From Sphingobium sp. JS3065 (lineage in GTDB: Bacteria > Pseudomonadota > Alphaproteobacteria > Sphingomonadales > Sphingomonadaceae): a DNA stretch of 64,000 nt. The stretch spans positions 1,736,001 to 1,800,000 of the forward strand of contig NZ_CP102664.1 in NCBI RefSeq assembly GCF_026427355.1. Direction: 5' to 3'. Below are positions 1 to 9,718 of this stretch, piece by piece; position 1 is the stretch's first letter; every line of letters begins with the position of its first letter. Position numbers and translations under genes: made by a program. The notes under the pieces are model-generated. The model searched no databases. It was not told where the DNA came from and was given only the letters and a program-made list of their open reading frames with translations.

Positions 1-782
1 ATGGTCGCATAAGTACGCGAGGGGTTCGGCTTGAAATCGTACCTGACACCCGCCTGCAGGTTCCAGTACGGATCGATCGCACGGCTGTAGAGCGCCTGCA
101 CTTCGGCGCTATCGACGCCGCCGCCCTTGAACGCCCCTTCGCCCTCGCTCTTGACGACCAACCGGTTGATGTCCCCGCCGAGCCATGCCTCTCCGTCCCA
201 GCGAAAGCCGTCGCCGCCCTTGCGCGCCTGATACTCGGCCAGATTGAACATGACCTGGTGGAAGCTGCCGCCGCCATGCTCCCTGTAGAGATCGGTCCGC
301 ACGCGCGCCATTTCCGCAGCCGGAAAGGCGCGATCGGCATAATGGTCGGTCGGCGGCGCAGGCGCCGGGGCGGTGCCGGGCGCCAGGGCGGTGCCGCCCG
401 TTCCATGGTCAGCCGTGCCTGGTCCCATCTCCATGCCGGGCATGGTGGCCATGTCGTGCTTTCCCGCGCTCACCGCCGCCGGAGCGCCGGGCATGGCCAT
501 CCCGGGCATCGTCGTCATGTCATGGTCCGCATGCGGATCTGCTCCCCCAGCGACTGCCGGAGCGGGCTTTGCGACGGCCGGACGCGCTGGCGTGGATGCC
601 GACGCGCGCGGAACAGCGGGCAGCGGTCGTTGCGTCGGCGGCTTTCGCATTGTCGGCTTTGCCGCAGGCTTCTTCGGCGCCGGCATCTGCATGCCAGGCA
701 TGTTCGACTGGTCCATCGCCTGCGCCGCGACCGGGGCGGGGATCGCGAGCGGCGCGAGCGCAAGGAGAAGGATGCGGTTCAT
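1..782 (-). CDS. copB: CopB, outer-membrane copper resistance protein (partial)
   Basis: CopB-family outer-membrane protein, thought to bind or sequester copper with the periplasmic oxidase CopA. Translation from ATG at 782 begins MNRILLLALAPLAIPAPVAA, a signal peptide. A long low-complexity stretch rich in Met, His, Pro and Ala follows (MPGMQMP, HDMTTMPGMAMPG, HDMATMPGMEMGPG). The folded CopB barrel then begins, with FHQVMFNLAEYQ and a later AIDPYWNLQAGVRYDF. The start codon overlaps the copA stop as ATGA, so the two are translationally coupled and lie in one operon. The reading frame is still open at base 1, so the C-terminal part of the barrel is outside the window. Met-rich repeats and position next to copA make the call firm. 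Confidence 0.9.
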   Translation of the reverse strand, partial: MNRILLLALAPLAIPAPVAAQAMDQSNMPGMQMPAPKKPAAKPTMRKPPTQRPLPAVPRASASTPARPAVAKPAPAVAGGADPHADHDMTTMPGMAMPGAPAAVSAGKHDMATMPGMEMGPGTADHGTGGTALAPGTAPAPAPPTDHYADRAFPAAEMARVRTDLYREHGGGSFHQVMFNLAEYQARKGGDGFRWDGEAWLGGDINRLVVKSEGEGAFKGGGVDSAEVQALYSRAIDPYWNLQAGVRYDFKPNPSRTYAT

Positions 783-2641
783 GCCGCGTCTCCGCGCGGA
801 CGGACCGAGACAACCTGCATCATCCCGGCGTGCATGTGGTAGAGCATATGGCAGTGGAACGCCCAGTCGCCGACCGCGTCAGTGGTGACGTCAAAGGTCA
901 CCTTGCCGCCCGGCAGTACGTTGACCGTGTGCTTGCGCGGCGCATATTCGCCATGGCCGGTCACCAACTCGAAAAAATGGCCGTGGAGATGGATCGGATG
1001 CGACATCATCGTGTCGTTGACGAGCGTCACCCGCACGCGCTCGTCCTTCAGGAAAGGGATCGGCGCCTTGACTTCGCTCATCTTCAGCCCGTCGAACGAC
1101 CACATGTACCGCTCCATATTGGCGGTCAGGTGGATCTCCATCGCCCGGTCCGGCGCGCGTATATCGGGATTGCGCGTCAACGCCATCAGGTCGCGATAGA
1201 CCAGCACCTTGTGACCGACATTTTCGAGGCCCTGGCCCGGATCGCCGGTGCGGTCCATCGCCATCGGTGCGATCGTCTGCACCCCCGGCCCCATGCGAAC
1301 CTGCGGCGCATTCTTCGGGTCGCGCATGTTCATCCCGCCCATCGCGGAATGATCCATTCCGGCCATTCCGGCGCCGGCTTGCGGCGCCATGCCTGCCATC
1401 GCGCCAGCGGCTCCCGCCGCCATGTCGTGGCCCATCGCGGCATGGTCCATGCCGGCCATGCCGCTGTCGGGCTTGCTCAGGTCGATCGTGCCGCCGCTTG
1501 CTCCCGACATGTCCATGCCCGACATGTCCATCCCCATGTCCTTCATCGTGGCGACTGGCCGGGAGCGGAGCGGCGGCACTCCGGCGGCCATGCCTTCGCG
1601 CGGCGCCAGCGTTGCGCGCGCCAGGCCGGAGCGATCGACCGCCTCGCCGACGATCGTGTAGGCCCGTTCGTCGGTCGGCGTGACGATCACGTCAAAGGTC
1701 TCGGCGACCGTGATCTGGAATTCGTCGACCGTGACCGGACGCACATCCTGCCCATCGGCCTGGACGATGGTCAGCGGCAGGCCCGGAATCCGGACGTTGA
1801 AGATCGTCATCGCCGAGGCGTTGATGAAGCGCAGGCGCACCCGCTCGCCCGGCTGGAAGAGAGCCGTCCAGTTGTCACGCGGGCCATGGCCGTTGACGAG
1901 AAAGGTGTAGGTCGAACCCGTCACGTCGGACACGTCGGTCGGGTCCATCCGCATCTTGCCCCAGTCCATCCGCTCCTTGAGTGGCTGATCGCGGCCCGCC
2001 AGCAGCCCGGCCAGCGTCTGCTTCTGATAGTTGAAGTAACCCGCCTGCTGCTTGAGCTTCAGGAAGATCGCATGCGGGTGCATCGGACTGTGATCCGACA
2101 GGACGATCACATGCTCGCGGTCGTAGCGAACAGTATCCTCGCCCTCGGGGTCGATGACGATCGGGCCGTAATGGCCCATCTGCTCCTGCAGACCCGAATG
2201 GCTGTGATACCAGTAGGTGCCCGCCTGGATGATCGGGAATTCATAGACGAAGGTCGATCGTGGGCGGATACCTGGGAAGCTGATGCCGGGCACACCGTCG
2301 AACTGCGCCGGCACGAGCAGTCCATGCCAATGGATCGAGCTGTCCTCGTCGAGATCGTTGGTTACCGAAAGCCGGACTCTCGTCCCCTGTTTCAGCCGGA
2401 TGAGTGGCGCCGGAATGGTCCCGTTGACTCCGATCGCATGGGTTTCGCGGCCATCGACCGTCATCATCTGGTGGGCAATTTTCAGTGCTATATCGGTACC
2501 GCTTACCGTTGGTAGCGGGCGGACGATTCCGGCTGACACCGGCTGCGCCCACGCCGGAAACCAGTTCGCGAGGGACAGCCCCGCACCGCCAAGCGCGGCG
2601 CCACGCAACAGCGACCGTCTATCGAGGTGGGAGATACGCAT
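779..2641 (-). CDS. copA: CopA, periplasmic multicopper oxidase for copper resistance
   Basis: PcoA/CopA-type multicopper oxidase of 620 residues, the usual family length, which oxidises Cu(I) in the periplasm. A Tat signal is visible (twin Arg at 8-9 in DRRSLLRG). The copper ligand motifs are all present: HWH at 104-106, HSH at 146-148, HPIHLHGH at 548-555 and HCHMLYHMHAGM at 596-607. Residues 366-439 are a Met/His-rich insert (MGMDMSGMDMSG and repeats), typical of copper-binding members. It lies upstream of and overlaps copB. It follows the ECF sigma gene with a 54-bp gap that contains a promoter of the same type as those at 4001-4073. It should not be confused with the P-type ATPase at 5490, which some genomes also call copA. 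Confidence 0.95.
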   Translation of the reverse strand: MRISHLDRRSLLRGAALGGAGLSLANWFPAWAQPVSAGIVRPLPTVSGTDIALKIAHQMMTVDGRETHAIGVNGTIPAPLIRLKQGTRVRLSVTNDLDEDSSIHWHGLLVPAQFDGVPGISFPGIRPRSTFVYEFPIIQAGTYWYHSHSGLQEQMGHYGPIVIDPEGEDTVRYDREHVIVLSDHSPMHPHAIFLKLKQQAGYFNYQKQTLAGLLAGRDQPLKERMDWGKMRMDPTDVSDVTGSTYTFLVNGHGPRDNWTALFQPGERVRLRFINASAMTIFNVRIPGLPLTIVQADGQDVRPVTVDEFQITVAETFDVIVTPTDERAYTIVGEAVDRSGLARATLAPREGMAAGVPPLRSRPVATMKDMGMDMSGMDMSGASGGTIDLSKPDSGMAGMDHAAMGHDMAAGAAGAMAGMAPQAGAGMAGMDHSAMGGMNMRDPKNAPQVRMGPGVQTIAPMAMDRTGDPGQGLENVGHKVLVYRDLMALTRNPDIRAPDRAMEIHLTANMERYMWSFDGLKMSEVKAPIPFLKDERVRVTLVNDTMMSHPIHLHGHFFELVTGHGEYAPRKHTVNVLPGGKVTFDVTTDAVGDWAFHCHMLYHMHAGMMQVVSVRPRGDAA

Positions 2642-2680
2642 GGCAGGAAGGCCCCTGAATGAAAAAGCTATCGATCAGGA

Positions 2681-2706
2681 TACGCATCCAGAGCATCAGT
2701 CCCTCA
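2681..2706 (-). promoter_or_regulatory. Putative ECF-sigma promoter P3 for copAB
   Basis: Read on the minus strand: TGAGGG (2706-2701), 14 bases, TGCGTA (2686-2681). Spacing and both hexamers are identical to the two promoters between cnrY-like and copC. It overlaps the last codons and stop of the sigma factor gene and sits about 40 bp before the copA start, so copAB could be transcribed separately from the regulatory genes. The assignment to the local sigma factor is inference from the shared motif. Confidence 0.7.
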
Positions 2707-3259
2707 AACTTTCCTGCAATTTGGAACGCGCGCGATAAAGCCGCGTCTCGACCGCCTTTTCGCTGATCCCCAAAACCTCGGCCGTCTCGATCTGCGACAG
2801 CCCCTCGATCGTTCGCAGCACGAGGGTATCGCGCAGCGCCACGGGCAAGGCCCCGATCGCCGCCATCGTGCGCTTCAACTCCTGGCGGTCGGAAAGGAGT
2901 GCCTCGGGCGTCGCAGCATCGTCCGCGACCTGGCTCGCTTCGTCGATCGGGAGTGCAAACGACAACAGCCTGCGGACCGCGCGGCGACGCGCCCAGTCAT
3001 GGCATTTGTTGATCGCGATGCGCGCGATCCACAGACGAAACGGTCGCGCGCCGTCATAACGGCCAAGCGCGGAAAAGGCGGACAGAAAGCTTAGCTGGGT
3101 GACATCGAGCGCCGCATCCGCGTCTCCGATGTGCCCACGGATCAGGCGATATACGTTGTCCCGATGGCGATGCATAAGTTCGCCATAGGCGGCCTGCCGA
3201 CCGGCCAGAGCAAGCGCGGCCAGTTCGCCGTCCGTACAGCCGGCGACGTCGATCGTCAC
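2696..3259 (-). CDS. ECF-family RNA polymerase sigma factor (CnrH-like)
   Basis: A 187-residue extracytoplasmic-function sigma factor. Region 2 is visible around residues 22-90 (AYGELMHRHRDNVYRLIRGH, then RPFRLWIARIAINKCHDWAR). Region 4, with the helix-turn-helix, is at about 130-183 (LVLRTIEGLSQIETAEVLGI and ETRLYRARSKL). Start is GTG at 3259, overlapping the stop of the upstream sensor gene. The order anti-sigma, sensor, sigma and the lengths 92/146/187 match the CnrY/CnrX/CnrH arrangement of Cupriavidus (about 95/148/191). Located directly upstream of copAB, it probably drives the metal genes from the TGAGGG-N14-TGCGTA promoters. The exact inducing metal cannot be read from this gene. Confidence 0.9.
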   Translation of the reverse strand: MTIDVAGCTDGELAALALAGRQAAYGELMHRHRDNVYRLIRGHIGDADAALDVTQLSFLSAFSALGRYDGARPFRLWIARIAINKCHDWARRRAVRRLLSFALPIDEASQVADDAATPEALLSDRQELKRTMAAIGALPVALRDTLVLRTIEGLSQIETAEVLGISEKAVETRLYRARSKLQESLRD

Positions 3260-3696
3260 CGATCCTTGGCCGTGAGCGCCTTGACCACCGCGGAATCGAA
3301 TTTGGCCGCCTGATCGGCGCGCAGCACGCTACGCATGGCGAAGATATGTTCGAGCGTCTCTTTCTGAAGCTGACCCATCGCCTGATGCGAGCGATCGACC
3401 GCCGCACTCACCTGGGGACCATAGCCATGCTCCGCCTCGATCGCGTCGGCGAGGCGCGCATTGTCCGCGCGAAGCTCGAGTTCGAGCGCCTGCTTGCGCA
3501 CTGCGAACCGCCGTTCGATCTCCTCGATCCTCGCGTGCTGGCCGGAATCCAGTTCCAGCTGGCTGTGAAGGAGCGTGTGCAGTTCGGTTTCGACGGGCGT
3601 CTGTCGTGCCACATAAGCCCGCCCCACGAGCACGCCGGCAACTGCCGCGAAAAACGCGATCAGCGCGATGAGCAGCAGACGGCGACGGTCGTTCAT
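3256..3696 (-). CDS. CnrX-like periplasmic metal sensor
   Basis: A 146-residue membrane-anchored periplasmic sensor of the CnrX/heavy-metal-sensor type. One N-terminal transmembrane helix (about 6-26) is followed by a helical periplasmic domain. The five residues that bind Ni/Co in CnrX (known set His42, His46, Glu63, His119, Met123) have exact counterparts with a constant offset of two: His40, His44, Glu61, His117 and Met121 (LHTLLHSQL, EIERRF, LEHIFAMR). Start ATG at 3696 overlaps the anti-sigma stop and its own stop overlaps the sigma start. It presumably relays metal binding to the small membrane anti-sigma protein and releases the sigma factor. What is odd is that the downstream genes are for copper. 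Confidence 0.85.
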   Translation of the reverse strand: MNDRRRLLLIALIAFFAAVAGVLVGRAYVARQTPVETELHTLLHSQLELDSGQHARIEEIERRFAVRKQALELELRADNARLADAIEAEHGYGPQVSAAVDRSHQAMGQLQKETLEHIFAMRSVLRADQAAKFDSAVVKALTAKDR

Positions 3697-3971
3697 TCGC
3701 TGCCGCCGAGGAGCGACGAGGGAACGAGCGCAGACGGCGCACCAAATGGCGTAACCGAGGCGGCTCTGACTGGGGTACCGGGAATGACCGAACTGGCAAT
3801 CCCGATCGAAAGAGCCGCCAGCGCCGCCAGGCCGAAGACGCTTCCCGAAAGCGGTCGGGAGCCAAGCGCGCGAGACGTTAGGCCCTCCAGTACCGCGCCG
3901 TCGATCGCCCCCAATCCAGGATGGACGGGCAGTTCGCGCAGCCGCGCCAGCGCTCTATCAATATCGGTCAT
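3693..3971 (-). CDS. CnrY-like membrane anti-sigma factor
   Basis: A small 92-residue protein with one hydrophobic segment around residues 43-62 (SVFGLAALAALSIGIASSVI). The hydrophilic N-terminal part (about 1-40, DIDRALARLRELPVHPGL) would face the cytoplasm and hold the sigma factor. The short C-terminal part is periplasmic. Size, topology and position as first gene of a three-gene unit with a CnrX-like sensor and ECF sigma fit CnrY. Sequence recognition alone is weak because such proteins are short and variable, so the call rests mainly on context. Expressed from P2 (4001-4026). Confidence 0.75.
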   Translation of the reverse strand: MTDIDRALARLRELPVHPGLGAIDGAVLEGLTSRALGSRPLSGSVFGLAALAALSIGIASSVIPGTPVRAASVTPFGAPSALVPSSLLGGSE

Positions 3972-4000
3972 GCGTCAATCTCCACGCTCTCTACCGATAC

Positions 4001-4026
4001 TACGCATCGGTGCCGGCGATCCCTCA
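4001..4026 (-). promoter_or_regulatory. Putative ECF-sigma promoter P2 for cnrY-cnrX-sigma
   Basis: Minus strand TGAGGG (4026-4021), 14 bases, TGCGTA (4006-4001). It lies 30 bp before the anti-sigma start codon, giving a short leader. Its extended upstream box forms a perfect 10-bp inverted repeat (CCCTCATAGC at 4021-4030, GCTATGAGGG at 4044-4053) with that of the divergent copC promoter. Autoregulation by the encoded sigma factor is the natural reading. Confidence 0.72.
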
Positions 4027-4047
4027 TAGCATATCGTCACAGCGCTA

Positions 4048-4073
4048 TGAGGGGTGAGGCCCTACCCTGCGTA
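4048..4073 (+). promoter_or_regulatory. Putative ECF-sigma promoter P1 for copCD
   Basis: TGAGGG (4048-4053), 14 bases, TGCGTA (4068-4073), 29 bp before the copC start. It is the mirror image of P2, with the two upstream elements facing each other, and has the same spacing as P3 before copA. A ribosome-binding sequence GAGGAG lies just before the copC ATG. Confidence 0.72.
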
Positions 4074-4102
4074 TTCAGCAGGGAAACCAAGAGGAGTCCC
4101 CC

Positions 4103-4489
4103 ATGAAGTCAGTTCACCTCATCGGTGCAGCCATTGCCGCCGCACTCGCGACCATCTCCGCTCCGGCCATCGCGCACCCGAAACTGATATCATCGACGCC
4201 GGCGGCGCAGGCGACCGTCACCAATACAACGCAGGTATCGCTGACTTTCAGCGAAACATTGATGGCGCCCGTGTCCGGGATCGACCTTGCCATGACCGGC
4301 ATGCCCGGCATGGCGAACCACGCCCCGATGAAGATGGCCGGCTTCAAGACTTCGGTTGCCGCAAACGGCAAGACGTTGGTTGCGGTCTTTCCGCGCCCGC
4401 TGCCCGCTGGCACCTACAAGCTCGACTGGCATGCGGTATCGACCGACACGCACAAGATCACCGGAACGCTCGCCTTCACCGTCCGATAG
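4103..4489 (+). CDS. copC: CopC, periplasmic copper-binding protein
   Basis: A 128-residue CopC/YobA-family copper carrier. The signal peptide ends at about residue 24 so that the mature protein would begin with His25 (HPKLISSTPA), the N-terminal His of the Cu(II) site in this family. Asp115 and His117 (STDTHKITG) are the other expected ligands. The central segment 64-78 carries several Met and His (MTGMPGMANHAPMKM). Start chosen for the GAGGAG ribosome-binding site and the signal peptide. It is followed three bases later by copD, its usual partner. Confidence 0.95.
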   Translation: MKSVHLIGAAIAAALATISAPAIAHPKLISSTPAAQATVTNTTQVSLTFSETLMAPVSGIDLAMTGMPGMANHAPMKMAGFKTSVAANGKTLVAVFPRPLPAGTYKLDWHAVSTDTHKITGTLAFTVR

Positions 4490-4492
4490 GTC

Positions 4493-5416
4493 ATGCTGGA
4501 CTGGCTTCTGATTGCCACGCGGCTTGTGCTCTACCTCGATCTCGGCCTGTTGTTCGGTGCGCCCTTGTTCGGCCTCTATGCGCTGCGTGGCGATGAGCAA
4601 ATCCATATGGTCCGGTTCAGGCCGTTGATCGGCAGTTTGGCGGCAGCCGGGATCATCGCGACCCCGCTGGGTTTCGGTCTGATGTCTGCCGCCATGAGCG
4701 GAACCGATCTCTGGAGCATCGACAGGAATATCTTGACGATGCTCCTGACCGAAACTGCGGTCGGCTGGGCCTTTGGAGTCCGCGAGGTCTCTCTCGTCCT
4801 GATCCTGGCGTCGGCAATGTTGGTGCGACGTCCTTCAACTGGCTCCCTGGCGGTCGTTTCGGCTCTGGCGGCGATCGCGGTCGGGACGCTTGCCTGGTCG
4901 GGTCATGGCGCCGGGACCGAAGGAACCAGCGGCCTGTTCCACCTCACCGGCGATATCGCGCACCTCCTTGCCGCGTCGGCCTGGCTTGGCGCGCTCATGA
5001 TGCTCATCTTGTTGACGCTTCCTGCGCGGGTGACCGACGTCTCGCGGATCGAGGTCGCGCACCGCGCATTGAACGGGTTTGCAGGGGTCGGATCGGTCAT
5101 TGTCGGACTGATCGTCATCACCGGACTTACGAATGGCCTTTACCTGGTCGGCATCGACAAGATCGCGAACCTTGCGACGGACCTTTGGGGCCAGCTGCTG
5201 CTGGCGAAGATCGCGCTGTTCGTCGCCATGCTGGTCATGGCGGCGGCCAACCGCTTCCGGCTTACGCCTCGCCTTGACGAGGCGATCGCGCACGGAAGTC
5301 CTGGCCGGGCGCTTTCAAGCCTGCGGCGGAGCATAGCGCTGGAAGCCGCGATGGCGATCACGATTCTTGCGTTGGTCGCGTGGCTCGGGACGCTGGAGCC
5401 CCTCGCCGCTGGATAG
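4493..5416 (+). CDS. copD: CopD, inner-membrane copper transport protein
   Basis: A 307-residue polytopic membrane protein with about eight hydrophobic segments, typical of CopD/PcoD. CopD proteins are believed to move copper across the inner membrane together with CopC. The segment TGDIAHLLAASAWLGALMML and the nearby His residues are characteristic of the family. It directly follows copC, and both are probably transcribed from P1. The end of the gene is 73 bp before the P-ATPase start, and that gap contains a separate CueR-type promoter. Confidence 0.92.
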   Translation: MLDWLLIATRLVLYLDLGLLFGAPLFGLYALRGDEQIHMVRFRPLIGSLAAAGIIATPLGFGLMSAAMSGTDLWSIDRNILTMLLTETAVGWAFGVREVSLVLILASAMLVRRPSTGSLAVVSALAAIAVGTLAWSGHGAGTEGTSGLFHLTGDIAHLLAASAWLGALMMLILLTLPARVTDVSRIEVAHRALNGFAGVGSVIVGLIVITGLTNGLYLVGIDKIANLATDLWGQLLLAKIALFVAMLVMAAANRFRLTPRLDEAIAHGSPGRALSSLRRSIALEAAMAITILALVAWLGTLEPLAAG

Positions 5417-5433
5417 ATAATTTGTAGCGGCCC

Positions 5434-5464
5434 TTGACCCTGACACGATGTCAGACCCTAGATA
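5434..5464 (+). promoter_or_regulatory. CueR/MerR-type promoter-operator of the copper ATPase
   Basis: TTGACC (5434-5439) and TAGATA (5459-5464) are separated by 19 bp, the over-long spacer that MerR-family activators untwist. The spacer holds a perfect dyad, CTGACA-CGA-TGTCAG (5440-5454). A ribosome-binding site AAGGAG lies at 5478-5483 before the ATG at 5490. The cueR gene at the end of the same operon is the likely regulator, giving autoregulation. Confidence 0.85.
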
Positions 5465-5489
5465 GGGGGCGTCGATAAGGAGAACGGGA

Positions 5490-7867
<2,378 letters not shown>

Positions 7868-7871
<4 letters not shown>

Positions 7872-8254
7872 ACATCGGCGCGGCCTCCGACGCGAGCGCT
7901 GTGTCGCAGCGGATGATCCGCCATTATGAGAAGATCGGGCTTATCCCGTCGCCGCCGCGACGTGACAGCGGGTATCGTGACTATTCGCAAGCCGACGTGC
8001 ATCGCCTGCGCTTCATCGCCAACGCCCGCGATCTCGGCTTTCCCATCGAGGAAATCCGCGTGCTGCTCGATCTCTGGTCTGATCGCGATCGCGCCAGCGC
8101 GGAAGTCAAGACACTGGCGGAATCGCGCGCCGCAGATCTCGGCCGGAAGGCGGACGCGCTCAATGCAATGCGCGAAGCATTGCTCGAACTGGCGAAGGCC
8201 TGCCACGGCAACGAGCGGCCCGAATGTCCGATAATCACGCGCCTGGCTTCCTGA
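7868..8254 (+). CDS. cueR: CueR, copper-responsive MerR-family regulator
   Basis: A 128-residue MerR-family activator. The N-terminal winged helix covers about 1-70 ([20 protein letters not shown], then RLRFI and [12 protein letters not shown]) and a dimerisation helix follows. Cys112 and Cys120 in [12 protein letters not shown] fall at the same positions as the Cu(I) ligands of E. coli CueR, so it should sense monovalent copper, silver or gold. The start is GTG at 7868, overlapping the ATPase stop, which implies translational coupling. The first residues ([13 protein letters not shown]) match the canonical NIGEAA...GVS start of the family. Confidence 0.92.
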
Positions 8255-8282
8255 GCCTATCTGGCGGGGTCGGACAGAGCGC

Positions 8283-8300
8283 GCTAGCCGCCAGGCTAGC
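8283..8300. terminator. Hairpin between convergent cueR and DUF1289 genes
   Basis: A perfect 7-bp stem (GCTAGCC / GGCTAGC) with a 4-base loop lies between the converging genes. It has no clear T-run on either side, so terminator function is only likely from position. Confidence 0.45.
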
Positions 8301-8303
8301 CGA

Positions 8304-8486
8304 TCACTTATGCAGGCCGCGTCCTGCCAGCTTCGCGAGCCGGCGCGGTAGGTCGGCAGCGATCTTGCGTTGCTGTTGCGGCTGCGCCTTCTTCCATGTC
8401 CTGCATTCGGGTTTGGACCTGCCGCACCCTCGGCACCAGCCGGTCGAACCGTCGAACGCGCACAAGTCTATGCACGGGGACTTCAC
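8304..8486 (-). CDS. DUF1289 family small cysteine-rich protein
   Basis: A 60-residue DUF1289 protein. Visible motifs are SPCIDLCAFD, then WCRGCGRSKPECRTW and a basic tail. The four conserved Cys (positions 5, 9, 18, 21) could bind metal or an Fe-S cluster, but function is not established for the family. It lies 10 bp downstream of dmeF on the same strand and may be co-transcribed with dmeR-dmeF. Confidence 0.8.
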   Translation of the reverse strand: MKSPCIDLCAFDGSTGWCRGCGRSKPECRTWKKAQPQQQRKIAADLPRRLAKLAGRGLHK

Positions 8487-8496
8487 GGGTGCGCTT

Positions 8497-9417
8497 TCAA
8501 TGGCATTCGATTGTCAGATGCTTCAACTCGTGGACGGGGACGAGCCGGTTACGGATAACACTCGCATCGATGCCCACGCCACCAACGACACCGACGATCG
8601 CGGCATGCGCGTCAGGGCCGACGCGCCAGACATGGAGATCGGAAATGCGCGCATCTCCTGGGCCTTCGACAAGATCCTGTATTTCCTCGGCCACATGATT
8701 GTCGGTCGTATCGAGAAGGACCGCGGCGGTATCGCGCATCAAGCTCCAGGACCAGCGAGCGATCACCGCCGCCCCGACGATGCCCATGACTGGGTCCATC
8801 CATACCCAGCCCAGATAGCGACCTGCCAGAAGAGCCGTGATGGCCAACACCGAGGTGAGAGCGTCGGCGAGGACGTGCACATAGGCTGAGCGGAGGTTAT
8901 TGTCGCCGCCATGGGCATCATGGTCATGGGCGTGATCGTCATGACCGTTATGATGGTGACTACCCGACAGCAGGAATGCGCTGACGATGTTCACGCCGAG
9001 CCCAATGACCGCAATCACCGTTGCTTCGCCAAACGCGACCTTGATGGGTTCGAACAGCCGCAGGATCGATTCGACCCCGATTCCCAAGGCGATAAGGCCT
9101 AGCACGAGCGCCGAAGCGAAGCCTGCCAAGTCGCCGACCTTCCCGGTTCCGAAGCTGAACCGTCCATTGGATGCATGCCGCTTGGCATAGGCATAGGCAA
9201 TCGCTGCGACACTCAGCGCCCCGGCATGGGTCGCCATATGAAAACCGTCGGCAAGGAGCGCCATCGAGCCTGTGACATAGCCGGCGAAGATCTCGCCGAT
9301 CATCATCACAGCCGTCAGCACCACAACCCACAAGGTCCTGCGGGCGTTCTCGTCGTGAGAGGCCCCAAGATACACATGGTCGTGCGTAAAGGCTTCAATG
9401 TCGCGGGACGTGGTCAA
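8497..9417 (-). CDS. dmeF: DmeF, CDF-family Co/Ni(divalent metal) efflux transporter
   Basis: A 306-residue cation diffusion facilitator exporting divalent cations from the cytoplasm by proton exchange. The TM2 metal-site residues Asp57 and His60 (LLADGFHMATH) and the TM5 pair His181/Asp185 (HVLADALTS) are in place. A His/Asp-rich loop at residues 154-169 (HHHNGHDDHAHDHD) lies between TM4 and TM5, as in DmeF/ZitB types. The cytoplasmic C-terminal domain (ISDLHVWRVGPDAHAAIV) is present. It sits 10 bp after an RcnR/DmeR-type repressor, which identifies it as DmeF (cobalt/nickel) rather than a zinc pump. Confidence 0.9.
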   Translation of the reverse strand: MTTSRDIEAFTHDHVYLGASHDENARRTLWVVVLTAVMMIGEIFAGYVTGSMALLADGFHMATHAGALSVAAIAYAYAKRHASNGRFSFGTGKVGDLAGFASALVLGLIALGIGVESILRLFEPIKVAFGEATVIAVIGLGVNIVSAFLLSGSHHHNGHDDHAHDHDAHGGDNNLRSAYVHVLADALTSVLAITALLAGRYLGWVWMDPVMGIVGAAVIARWSWSLMRDTAAVLLDTTDNHVAEEIQDLVEGPGDARISDLHVWRVGPDAHAAIVGVVGGVGIDASVIRNRLVPVHELKHLTIECH

Positions 9418-9427
9418 TATCTCAGCC

Positions 9428-9703
9428 TCATTTTGCGTAGCGGCGTATGACCGCGATCAGTTCTTCCGCCCCTGCGGCGCGCTCCTCGGCCGGAAGATCG
9501 GGATGCGCCACATGCGCGCGGACATGCTCCTCGATAATCACGTCCATGAGGCCATTGATGGCACCGCGTGTCGCCGCGACCAGATGCAGCGTCGTCGTGC
9601 AGTCCGTCCCTGCCGCGAGCGCTTTCTCAATCGCCGTGACCTGACCGGCGATTCGGCGCACCCGCTTCAGGAGTTCATCATTGCCTTCGGTCAAATGTCC
9701 CAT
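9428..9703 (-). CDS. dmeR: DmeR/RcnR-type metal-sensing repressor
   Basis: A 91-residue all-helical CsoR/RcnR-family repressor. Candidate metal ligands His3, Cys35, His60 and His64 (MGH, TDCTTT, EEHVRAH) fall at the same numbers as the Ni/Co ligands of E. coli RcnR. They differ from the Cys-His-Cys set of copper sensor CsoR. It should repress its own operon (dmeR-dmeF) until Co(II) or Ni(II) binds. The G-tract operator expected of this family lies immediately before the start codon at 9707-9718. Confidence 0.9.
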   Translation of the reverse strand: MGHLTEGNDELLKRVRRIAGQVTAIEKALAAGTDCTTTLHLVAATRGAINGLMDVIIEEHVRAHVAHPDLPAEERAAGAEELIAVIRRYAK

Positions 9704-9706
9704 AGC

Positions 9707-9718
9707 ATACCCCCCTAT
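9707..9718 (-). promoter_or_regulatory. RcnR-type G-tract operator overlapping the ribosome-binding site of dmeR
   Basis: On the minus strand the sequence is ATA-GGGGGG-TAT, a G6 tract flanked by inverted ATA/TAT. This is the kind of site bound by RcnR/FrmR-family repressors. It is only 3 bases from the dmeR ATG, and the G-tract is the only Shine-Dalgarno-like sequence, so repressor binding and translation initiation share the same bases. An AT-rich stretch, CTATATAGG, lies just upstream as possible -10. Confidence 0.7.

Noticed and set aside
569..2515. Very long plus-strand open frame (648 codons)
   Set aside because: It is antisense to copA, which has all oxidase motifs. The His/Arg/Val-rich product is typical of a high-GC shadow frame.
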